A stretch of 64,000 bases of DNA, from the NCBI GenBank assembly GCA_035048495.1, contig CM068541.1:6455929-6519928 (forward strand), read 5' to 3'. Within the stretch, counting starts at the first letter, position 1. Each line of letters opens with the position of its first letter. Below are positions 44,472-55,444 of the stretch, piece after piece. The notes beneath the pieces are model-generated. The model searched no databases. It was not told the DNA's origin and saw only the letters and a program-made list of their open reading frames with translations. Source of the stretch: Euptelea pleiosperma. Lineage: Eukaryota; Streptophyta; Magnoliopsida; Ranunculales; Eupteleaceae. Position numbers and translations under genes: made by a program.

Positions 44472-44631
44472 CATGGTTCAAAATACATGGTATCGTTTCA
44501 ATATCGTGCATGGATGATACTGAAACGTATCAGAAGTATCATTCGGTTTTGGACGAAACTTCGTGTAGCCAAGTTGATACTGAAACGATATGGGCGAAAC
44601 GTTTCGGTATCACCCGATACTTTGAATCATG
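44472..44631. mobile_element. Small hAT-type MITE, GATACTGAAACG-rich
   Basis: Starts CATGGTTCAAAATAC and ends GATACTTTGAATCATG, a good inverted repeat. The flanks ATAAGGAC (44464-44471) and ATTAGGAT (44632-44639) match at 6 of 8. It is 160 bp long with GATACTGAAACG repeats and lies about 130 bp past the HIPP stop codon. Confidence 0.75.
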
Positions 44632-44639
44632 ATTAGGAT

Positions 44640-46294
44640 CATCTGTTAATGGTTTTGGCATTAGACCATGGGCATATAGAGAATCCGATCATTGAGATCA
44701 TAACTACACCCAATTAGATGATAATAACCTCTTATTGATTGACTTTCTCTTAGACTATTTAGCTTAAAAGCCAGTCGAGCAAGCCTGACCAATCGACAAC
44801 TTGCCGCACATTCTTGGGGATTTAGAATCCACCGATCGATTGGTCCGACTTAGGAGATCACCTAGGCCAAAAATCTGCCAAATTTTCGCACACACCCGAA
44901 ATTGATCGTAATTTCTCTGCCACAAAGTTCTTGCAATCTTGCACATGTTGGGTGCAGGATGCATCACCCGACGACCGGTCCTGCTTAACAAGTTTTGGAG
45001 GATAAAATCAGGCAGATTGACCTCCCGCCTAAGAGAATATAAGAGCTGGGGTTTAACAATAATCTTTGATTGGGCTCATTTTTACCTCCCAAGAAAATAC
45101 ATCAGGGCCCACATTCCCTACACTGCATACCAAGTGGCCCACCGAGTCATTGATCAGCATCGTTGATAAATGGACACCACTTGGGAGGCTAATAAAATCA
45201 AGGGTTGTGAAAAATGATTACAGTTCTGGGCAAGACTGGTCATGGGCCAAGCTTGTGCCCACTGGATGCCCCAGGCAAGGGAATTTTTGGACTCGACCAG
45301 GCTTCAATGTTAAGAACATTTAACATCGACCAACTTAGGCCTGGTCAGCAACAATCCGATGTACGGGCCAGTGATGGGCCGAACATGGCCCAGATTGAAA
45401 CCGCCCATTTTGGGTTTGTACATGGAGCATGTAACATGTTTAAAGCCCACTTGGTATTTGATATATTAACATTTATGCGTGACATTTATGGATAAATTGA
45501 TCAAAAAATTAAATTTGATACGGACCACCTAAAAGTACAATCCCAAGACAAGTAGGGGGTATATGGTCCGTGTTACATGCCATGTCTGTTATCTGGATAC
45601 TTCAAAATGGGTGCCGTATCCTCCGTATCAGATACTTCGATTTCATGCAAGTGGAGTGTGATTCCTCTATTGGACATGGACATGTCCCATGTGTTAGTGA
45701 ATGGACCGATAAATTTTACGTGCTGCAACCTGACACAATCCTCCTCCTTCACCCAGGCCTGGGACCAGCAATGCAAGCCTAATGTTAAAGCAAGCTGTAT
45801 AATATGACAGGAATAGCTCTCCAATCAGACTCAGGTTCTCAAATGAGGTATACCCCCAAAACAGGACTGATTGAAGCCCAAAAAGATAAGGTTAACAGTT
45901 GCGGAAAAAAGTTCATATATCAGATGGTTAGAGGTGTCTGATCGATATCCATACAAATGCCGCTCTTGTAATTTTATTTGATTTCTGTTTTTTGCTGCAA
46001 GAGAACTATAAAATTCATGGGCAGCTACAATAAGTCAAATAGAGTTGCATAAACCTCCATCCTTGCAAATTCAAAATTCTTCTTCTAGCTCCCTGGACAA
46101 GATCTTCACTGCCACAGCAGTTTATTGATGCAAAAACAGAAAGAAAAATAAAAATATCTTATAGACAGTCAATAAGCTTTTTGCATAACCAGGTGTTCAT
46201 GTGGCACAAAATCCATTTTTTTCCTATATGGGTTCTTTCCTTTTTCTCTGTTGATATTGCCATAGTATTTTTTTTTAATTATGTAAGGGGTAAT
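44640..46294. other. Convergent intergenic region, nothing recognised
   Basis: Overlapping open frames of 70-93 codons occur, none with features. The part adjoining 46294 should hold the 3'UTR of the minus-strand SnRK1 beta gene. Confidence 0.4.
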
Positions 46295-49200
46295 TTATCT
46301 CTGCAGGGACTTGTAGAGCACCACAGTCACATATTTAGCCAGGAACCGATGCGTCAAACCAAATGCCACTGCAGACTGACCACTATTTCCTTTCTGTACG
46401 TACAGATGGTTAAGTACCACGTGTTGGGGTCTTGACATATTAGAAGGGCTGTCCATGCGAGATGATGGCACATTGAGCAGCGTCATTTGTAGATGTGGTG
46501 GGACCAATGGTGGCTCCTTTGCATAATCCTCTGAACCAAGGTGCAAGTTGTTATAGCTCGACTCTGGGGACTTAGAAGGTTCAAAACCAGCAATGCTTTC
46601 CAGGTCCTCAGGAACAGAATCCTACATCACACATCAGTAAATATTCTTTTCTGACTTGGCAGGTAGTTGGATACCATGTAGGAATCTTTAGCATATACTT
46701 CATGGATAAAAGCTTCCAGAGTGTAGAAATATACATATTACATAGTGGTATGGGTTTTCATATTTGCAAGCATATTGCCGTATGCAATACCCACGTATAT
46801 ATACAGTCAACAAATTATTCGTAAGTATTTGACTCCACTTTGGATGATTGTGTGAACCAGAGATTATCCTTGTCGAATAATCAAATTTTACATTTTATTC
46901 TGTGATGCGTGATTGATTTGATTTCAAATTTTGCTTAAAATCTGATTGTTACAACTTAAAATATGAATATGATCCTTTCATGAAGTTGAGTGAAATCCTA
47001 ATGCTTGGCAAGCTAACTGAAAATATGAAGTAGAACGAGGCACATAATGGAGAATGCAATGCACAATGGAGCATTGAGGCTTCTAACGATCTTTGGCGAA
47101 CTAATTGATAATTATAACATGCACTGCATGAGCAATGTCGGGCCATTATGCAGTCAGATATAGCAATCATCAAACAACATGTTGACACATGGTTATGCAT
47201 GAACTAGGTTAGCGGAGTGAGGGAAAAGGTTGACGTTAGGCTGAAGTGGAGTTCCGATCGACTTGGGAACTACGGTATGTGTCCAAACAAGGTCAGTTAC
47301 ATCTTTTGTTGACTGAGAGTATTAGCAATCTTCCATCCAGTAAAGTACATAAAAAACCAGGATCTTTCATGTTAAATTGAAGCTGGAGTTGAATTTCAAG
47401 ATTTTTTTTATTCCACACAAGAAGGAACCAATCAGAGGAGTGTTGAATAAACATAGGATAATTGCTGGAGCTCTGAAAAAACACGCCTTTAAGAAAGTGG
47501 CGCTGGACTTTTTGAATCATATAAGAGACTTGGTTGAGACAATACAAGGCTTTTCTTTATCAGCATACCAAAGTATGCGGATGACGCATCATGTGCATTA
47601 ACTCATCATGATCATCATGTAACCAGATATAAACAATTGCAACCAGTGGTCATCTTGGAGATAAGCACACAAGACTCTTCAGGATCAACTCTATACTCTT
47701 GGGTGAAAACCAAAAGCAACTAGCACATCGTTGTACATTCTAATGGTCCATATGATTTGAGTTTCACTATGTATGTCCACTTACTACCAGTAACCATTTT
47801 GCCTTTAAGTGGAGGAATCATGTCCGTGTATAATTTTCGTATTCCTCCTACCAACGCTTGTACAAAGCAGCTACTTTTTATGTTTTGGGTCCAGAAAAAG
47901 GGTTAAGAGATGTAGAACATACAACTTATTCAACAAAATGAAGAAAAGATGGAAAATGAAACTGATCAGGAGGAACAAACACATGAGTTTAGTGAAATTA
48001 TGTGGAAACTGAACAGGATGCTCTCATGTCACGAGTGTAATTGCTGAGTTGTCAACTAAAGTGTCAGTTGCAACAGAATGAAGTCCATTCTTACTAACAA
48101 CTGGATATTGTTTCTTGGTCTTGAGATAGTATACTAGTAGAGGAGTAGAGGATCCAAACATGAAAAAGGGCAGCAGAATAAAGCACTATTATCCCTTCTG
48201 AGAAGTGGAATATCCAAGAAAGATACAGAAGTTAACTTGTCAACAGCTTCTCATAAGAATGTTTAGGAAGATAAACAAAGTGAATGCAGCCAAAAAGAGT
48301 AACTAACAATAGTTGGATCCTTAACACTACATTTTTTGGACCAAAAAGGTGTTTCCAATCAAGGAAGATGGTATCCTATTTCTGGGATACACACCCAACT
48401 TGGCCCAAAGAACTATTGGAGCATGAGCTTCCAACAGGGGAGGGAGTGGTTATAATATGTCAATTCTTTTGTTCAACAATACCATTTTGTTTGTGTACGG
48501 GGACCAATTTTTTAAACGTGGAGGCGAGGGGTGGGGCGCTTTAATGGCCTAAAGAGTCGGGCTTACAAGACATGGAGCATAAGCCTCATGAGCACACTTT
48601 TCAAAATGAATACTAAAAATAAAGAATAACTAAAAAAGGATAAATTCAATAAAAAGAGATATTTAGTAAAATTAAGGAAAGAAACACTGTTCTATTCCAT
48701 ATGGGGGAAAAAGATGTTTTTTTATTTGTTATTTAACTTAGAATAGCTTATTATTATTATTATTATTTAACTAAGGGTTAGGAGGGAAAACAAAAAGAAA
48801 CGTGAATTTTTTCAGGTACAAAACCTACAATTGCCACCACCAACATATGCATATGAGGCGTGTGCCTCTGAAATGAGGTGTTAAAAATGTGTAAAAGGCA
48901 TGAGACCCATACCTTTATTAAAGCTTTAGCGGAAAAGATGCATGCCCCAAGAGTTGTTAAGCTTTTTTGATAAGCCTTACAGCGTTTTGGGGAAGGCTCC
49001 TGGGATTTCGAGTCATTTACTCTCTTTCAAACAGTAGACTCTTCAAACATTTTTGCCCTCGCTCCGAGGTGAGTCTTGAGGTGTAAGCCTTAAATGCCTT
49101 TTAAAACACCGATGGGGACAGTTATTTGGAGTGAGATTTTTTATGAGGGAAAAATCATCAAACTCTAGAGATATACCCTTTCCCTGAATCAGAATGCAAG

Positions 49201-52200
49201 GCTTTTATCTGAATATAGATAGATCCACTATCATAGCAAATGACTTTTTAAACGTATTACAGATTTGAATAGATCTAAGTACAAGGAAGAGATAACAGCT
49301 ATGAAACTGACATAGTAAGAACTAAGAAGTAGCACCTTTGGATCACGTAGGAGCAAAATTACAAACATTAGTAAGTACTAAATCAGAAGGTGAAAAATCT
49401 GGAATTCGGATTTACCAAAAAGAACAGCAGAATGTTTTGCAAGTTCCATACATCCTAGTAAAATCTTTTAGAGATTACATTGTTCACACATGGCATAGAT
49501 GAAATCAAACCGGAAGACAAACGAACGATAACGATACCTCAGCTACCAAAAATATGAAAGAACAAATTTCCGAAGCAGGAGCACAGAACTATAGTTCAAG
49601 AGACAATTCCCAGAAAGTTGCAATATAATAAACTCCCATTATGGGCGTGGGTCTAGAATCAACTAGCTCAAAAGTGAAGGACATTAAGTCATTAACCTTC
49701 AAATTCACAGTAGTAGTTTCAGTTTCAGAATTACCACAAGCAAAATCTTAAAGTGAAGGAAAATTACAAGAATAGGTCATGTGATTATTTAAAGATTTAA
49801 ACATTATTGGGAAGTGTTGTGTTAGGTGTCTCCTATTCTGCAGGGATTTTATTGTTCATTAAGCCACAACTTTATGTGGGTCCAACTCTGCGTTGAGCTG
49901 GCTGGGGGTTTGCAGGGGTCCATGCACCCCCGGCTACTAGAGCCAATGTTGTTTTTTGTCCACACAAGTTCATACAGTTTGTGTTGGGGTACTTGTATTG
50001 GGAGTACCTGGGGTATTTCATTGTACCAAAGATTATATATATTCTCTAAAGGGAGTTAGGGTTTCACTTGTACAGTGAGAGAGAGAGGGGGGAACTACTG
50101 TAACCATGATTCTTTAGAGATAGTGAAAGAGCTCTTCTCACCTGTGGATGTCGGCACATTGCCAAATCACATAAATTTGATGTGTCGGTGTGATTGATCT
50201 TTTCGGTTCTCTCTATTTCAGCTGGTTCGTGGAAGGTCAATTTTTCAATAGAAAGAATCTTCTATATAAGTGTGACTGCCACTTTAGAATTTTGCTCTTA
50301 ATCTAGCATCAGGACCCTATGATCTCCTACCACCAGCTATTGTTACCATGATTCTTGAATCCAAATTAAGTGCTCAAATTTTGTTTATTTATAGTTCTTA
50401 TTTGTTGCATTCTAATTATTGTGGAAAACTTAGGTTTGTATTAACATAGTAGGAAGTTTTCAATATTACATCAAATAAAAGCACACATTTTGCTCTTTGA
50501 CTTTACTAATAAGAATAGGATTTTGTAACTTTGTCAATCCCCTGGATGTGTGCTACGTGTCTTGCTATGTCTTACTAGACTGTATATATGGTCTATATTA
50601 CTCAAACGTAAGATTTATCCCATGCATAATGACTTTGGATCCAACAAATAGACAAAGAGTAAATATAGGTGCTCAAACACAAGAACCTGATATTGTGATA
50701 AAGTCATTCGTTCATTATACAACAAGCAGCCAACAGGTCCAAGATTTTCCTCACCCTTGTCATATTCATGTCCTATTAGAGTGCTTGCCATGTGTTGAAA
50801 GAAATTAAGAAAGAGAGAAACTCTTGTAGATAACAATATTAACAAGCGCTCAAGAAAGGCTCATCTAGCTGAAAATCCCTTCTATGAACAATGAAGGAAA
50901 AGGAATGGAAACATGTCTGCCATGTAGAGGCACAAAATACTTGAAATGGATGTCGAAGACTTTTACCTGCAAATCCAAAATGTTGTACGCATTCCCCAAA
51001 TCGTCATGGGCCCATGGCAAGTCAGGGGCATACATCCACTCTCCGTCAACAATAAACCTGTACTGGTAGACACCTGATGGGAGCACCTTCATGATAATGA
51101 AGTCTTTGCCTGATCTCTGCAAGGGCTTTCTGCAAGAAAGGGACAGGAATTCCATATTAGAGCGTGGTTTTAAAAGTACAGATTCAAACTAGAACATAAA
51201 AGATAAAATCACAACAGTTCCCCGGTACTTTGTCTTCCAGTTATCCCATGATCCTTCCACAGATACTTCCTTGCCACCATAGCTCCATGTGATCATTGTA
51301 GGTATCGCTTGTTCACAGAACAGATCCCCGTTATTAGTAGCATTTTGCATCCATGCATGATTTAGGATGTGCATCTCGTCAAGTCTTTGTAATGGAACCA
51401 TCGGGACCTGAAAAAAAGAATATGGATTTCTATTATGTTGTGTTAGGATTTAGGAATGACATCACCACAAAGAGAAGGCAGATTCATACATAACAGCAAG
51501 ATATTTTGTACTATAAGCCGTTTACATTATGTAGAAATGTAAAAAACAAGATATTTTGAGGCTTAAACCAGACTTGAGTACTAAGTATTACATAGTTTCA
51601 CTACGTGGACAAATGGAACAAAATATTTTCTGCTAGTTGGTAATAAAGTAGGGCTGCAACTTGGGCGGGCTCAACCTAACATCGGGCTTGGGTTGGACCC
51701 TTCAATGCTTGGGCTCGGGCTCGGCCCTAATTATAGAAAGTCCAATGAAAATCGATTTGGGCTTGGGCTGAGGCCAAGGCCAACCTGAGCCCGTCTATCC
51801 ACTCTCTCCACCCTCCTTCCTCTCTCCCCCTCTCTCTTTGCGAAGCCTATTGTGCCGCCACCACCTGCACCTGATGTGCCACCACTGCCTGCACCTGCCG
51901 TGCCAACACTGCCACCGCCTACTGTGCCATTGCGCCGTTGAACCACCACCACCTCATGGATTTGCTAATCTGGTAGACTGGTATGGATTTTTTTTTCTTT
52001 TTTTAAGGTAAAATAAGAGAGGGGGCTCCCAATCTGATCGAGCTAGGCTCGGGCTGGGATTCTCAGGCCTGACCTTGGGTTGGGTTAGGGCTCGGGCTAG
52101 GAGACTTGAAGGTCGGGTTGGGCTAGGGTAACCCAACCCAACCCGCCCGAGTTGCAGCCCTATAATAAAGTAATTGGACAACACCCCTACAAAAACTAAC

Positions 52201-53490
52201 TATATATAAGCACGGACTTTCACTCACAAAAACTAATATGAAAATCAATCACAAAGATAAATCGAACAAATGGAAAACCAATTGGAACAACAATCTACAA
52301 CGTCCATGCAGATGTGCATAAACCACGTATATGCAGAGATCACAGATCTGCGTTAATCATAAGTAATTAAATACGAAAGTTGGAGTTTTCAATTGGAAAA
52401 CCCCTCTCACCAATAATCCAATCTCATTTCTAACCGCAAAATGCACCAATTGATCACATAACTACATAACCTCTTACTAAAGCCACGACCTTATTCAAAA
52501 TGAGTCTTGCCAAACTCCTCTCCGGCGATTGGCATCTTGTTAAACCTAAGGGCATTATGCCTTTGGGGAGTGAGAAATTTCCAATTTCATTCCATTCACA
52601 TGATCACAAGCACATTTATATCACATATAAATATAAGATTATTACAATTATATATGAAAAAAGAAAACTACATCTTGAGAAGGTGTAGCTTTTTGTCATT
52701 CCTTTCCTTTCAAAACATTTAAAGAAAAACACATCTCTTTACATATAAATACTACTTTCCACCAGAAAAAAAAAAAAAACAAACATCTTTCTTCCTTGGA
52801 ATTCTGTCGAACAACAAGTAGGTACCCCAGAGAGATTATACCGAGATAAACCGAACGGCATTTAGTTTAGTTACACATTTCTCCAAACAATAGTGACACC
52901 AATCTGGTTATTTATACTCTTCTCCATATATTTGCTCCTTGTAAAACCTTCCCAGCAACCACTTACAGTATAAAGGTCATCAAGTATTTACAAAACGAAG
53001 GCTGAGAAAAATAGCTCCATGAACAGCCAAAATAGATTCATTTGATACTCAAACTGCATAACTAACTGTAGCTGAAATATCATACAGATCCTAATAAAAC
53101 AACCTCTAAATAACACAAGAAAGCATTATAACACAAACATTTACACAATAAAAAAAAAGAGTAATTTTTAGAAGAGATATTTTCTCAGCTCTTAAAGCCT
53201 AAATTTAGACAACCCATTAATCTAAAATTACTCATAAGAACATAAAACCACTTGCCAAAAAATAAAATGAAAAACAAATAAAGAAACAAGTAAGCCAAAC
53301 TGACCTGTGGGGAGAACATCAAAGGTGACCGAACTGCTCTGGGGCTATGAGGAGGAGATTGAACCATCAACTCTGCAGACCCCTCATGCGGATTATAGCT
53401 AACTTGCGCACCACTGTGGGCAGCATCCTCCTCGACCCCAACCCCAGATGGGTTGTTACCCCCATTTTCCCTAACACTAATATTTCCCAT
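46295..53490 (-). CDS. KINB1: SNF1-related kinase (SnRK1) regulatory subunit beta-1
   Basis: Four minus-strand coding exons in phase: 53305-53490, 51229-51407, 50967-51129 and 46295-46621, giving 284 aa, essentially the length of Arabidopsis AKINbeta1. It starts [11 protein letters not shown], an N-myristoylation signal, followed by a disordered Ser/Pro segment ([18 protein letters not shown]). The glycogen-binding/CBM48 domain spans about 83-175 ([21 protein letters not shown], here cut to its core [10 protein letters not shown], and [17 protein letters not shown]). The C-terminal ASC domain ends [18 protein letters not shown] and includes [10 protein letters not shown] and LNHLYVQ. Family role: the beta subunit scaffolds the SnRK1 alpha and gamma subunits of the plant energy-sensing kinase, and myristoylation affects its membrane location. 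The 4.3-kb and 1.9-kb introns hold MITEs. Confidence 0.93.
48497..49115. mobile_element. Possible MITE in SnRK1 beta intron 3
   Basis: Left TTTTTTAAACGTGGAGGCGAGG and right CCTCGCTCCGAGGTGAGTC...CTTTTAAAACACC can be seen as inverted arms, with short GGCTTACA / TGTAAGCC blocks inside. The flanking GGGGAC occurs on both sides (about 48499 and 49113). The boundaries are not firm. Confidence 0.45.
51649..52162. mobile_element. hAT-type MITE, TAGGG ends, in SnRK1 beta intron 1
   Basis: Ends TAGGGCTGCAACTTGGGCGG and CCGCCCGAGTTGCAGCCCTA are inverted repeats. Perfect 8-bp duplication TAATAAAG (51641-51648 and 52163-52170). The 514-bp interior is rich in GGGCTCGGGCT motifs plus a GCCACCACC-type stretch. 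A truncated relative is at about 8475-8655. Confidence 0.9.
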
Positions 53491-53939
53491 TAGAAAAACC
53501 CACTTATTAGAATCTAACAACCATGGTTCTCAACATCAAGAACAACAACAACTCTCAAAAAAAATAAAAAAACAATCTCTCTCTAACCAAACCCAACTCA
53601 CAAAACACTTATACTTTGCTCACACACCCATGGCTATAGATAAGTAGCAGAAACCCCAGAAATAATTGGAGAGCAGGTTCCATGATTTTTTGCAGTTTTG
53701 CTTTGAAGGAAAGAGCCTCTCTCTCTCTTTGTTCTGTGCTACATTGCTTATATTCTCCAATGAATTTGGAAGATCCCATGGTGGCCCAAATGACGTCGGT
53801 ATGAAAGGAAATGTCAAGCCTTTGAGATTGAGAATTTCATTTTCTCGTCTCAGTTTCTCATGGCCACTATGTTTTCAATCTTTTGACAAATTTGTTGAAT
53901 TCGTCAGACAACATTCGAAGGCAGCGAGACTCAAATTTA

Positions 53940-54935
53940 AATAAACGGAAAATTTCTAAAAAGAAAATAAACTTTAATCAATGCAACTTTTCGCAAATCC
54001 CAAAAAAGAAAATGAAACGCCCTTTCACAGGGCGTTTCATTACGTGGCACATGGTCATCAAAAAACGCCCTTTAAAAGGGCGTTTGTCAGTAAAAAATGT
54101 CATTTTAAAGGGCGTTTTTCAGTAATAGACGCCTTTTTAAAAAACGTCTGTCAGACCTATGACAACTGACAGACGTTATTTTAAAGGGCGTGTGTCAGTA
54201 AAAAAAGGCCCTTTTAAAGGGCGTTTTCGACAAACGCCCTTTTAAATGGCGTTTTCTGATAAACAGGGAACCCCAATTTTTACGCTCATTTTGGCGTACC
54301 CAGAAGATGAATCAATAGCTGATTTTTGGTGAGGATGATCTCTACGGTGAGGAGATCATCCTCACAAAAATTCAGATCATTCCGATATTCATTGACTGGT
54401 TTAGAAGTTGAGGAATTATGGGCCGTCGATTTTTATTGTGTAGGCCAAAATGGAGGTCCCCCAAGCCCCACCAAAAATTAAAAAAAAATAAATAAATAAA
54501 TACATACCTGAGTTTTAAAGCGTAGGAGGCCGCTTCGATCGGAGCAAGGAGGCCGTGAGGAGACCGCCGGAGAGAGAGAGGAGAGAGTTCGCCGGAGAAG
54601 AACACAGCGAGAGAGGAGAGGCGGGCGAATAGATGCAAGCGACTTGGCGGAATTTAAGTCGTCGCCTGGCAGACGCCCTTTGAAATTGCGTTTTTTTCAT
54701 GAAAACGTTTTTTAAAAAACCATTTCTCAAGAATAAACGCCATTTAAAAGGGCGTTTGTCAGACGTGTCAGCCATCAGTCATTCGTTAGTCAGTCGGCGA
54801 CTGATTCGACTGACAGCAGACGAAACGCCCTTTGAAAGGGCGTTTCGTTTTCTTTTTTGGGATTTACAAAAAGTTGTATTCTTTTTTGTAAATAGATTAA
54901 AGTTTGTTTTCTTTTCTGCAATTTTCCATTAAATA
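53940..54935. mobile_element. Large foldback element, AAACGCCC hairpin arrays, upstream of SnRK1 beta
   Basis: The outer arms (about 53940-54035 and 54830-54935) pair: AAATCCCAAAAAAGAAAA, ACTTTAATC and GAAACGCCCTTT. Inside the left arm are at least six copies of AAACGCCCTTTTAAA / TTTAAAGGGCGTTT, themselves palindromic (AACGCCCTTTAAAAGGGCG), with GACAGACGT and CTGTCAG spacers. The right arm has three or more. The middle is occupied by the dispersed repeat at 54272-54465 and a GA-rich piece. It lies about 450 bp upstream of the SnRK1 beta start codon. Confidence 0.75.
54272..54465 (+). mobile_element. Dispersed repeat with GAGGATGATCTC hairpin (copy 2)
   Basis: Possible ends ACGCTCATTTTGGCGTAC and GTGTAGGCCAAAATGGAGG are imperfect inverted repeats. 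The core is TGATTTTTGGTGAGGATGAT ... GGAGATCATCCTCACAAAAA. Copies: 20941-21090 (inverted), 57795-57900 (diverged) and 63917-64000 (cut by the window end). Confidence 0.65.
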
Positions 54936-54945
54936 AATAAGCTAA

Positions 54946-55441
54946 GGGTCTGTTTGGTACGTGAGAAAAAAGAGTTCCGACGCCGAATATTATCTTAGCT
55001 AAATATTTGCTCATACCAATATTTAACAATGTTTGGTACGTGTATAAGCTAGCTCACTTCAGCTTACTTCATTTTCTTTCAATTTGAGTGGGTCCCACAT
55101 ATCAAAGTAAGTCAAAAATAGGTTGGGCGAGTGCGGGAACCACATATTATGTCAAAGGATTAAAAAAAATATATATTTTTATCTTTTTTATATATTAAAA
55201 AATTAATTTTTATTGAAAATAGTGATTTTCGGACGAGAAAATAAAATTTTCTCACCAAGGCATATTTTCACAGGGGGGGGCGAGGGGGAGGGGTGATCAA
55301 ATGTTTTCCCGCCGTAGAGGGTAAATATGTGGGCCCGGCTAAATATTTGCCGAGGGTGAGTGGCTGCCAAATGCAGCCGGGCAAATATTAGAGCGGCTAA
55401 ATATTTTATTTGCCCACCGCAGTGCGTTACCAAACAGGCCC
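54946..55441. mobile_element. Tourist-like MITE, complete
   Basis: Ends GGGTCTGTTTGGTACGTG and GCGTTACCAAACAGGCCC, flanked by TAA (54943-54945 and 55442-55444). At 496 bp it is the full-length inverted counterpart of the truncated copy at 20121-20600. It has no ORF of note. Confidence 0.88.
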
Positions 55442-55444
55442 TAA

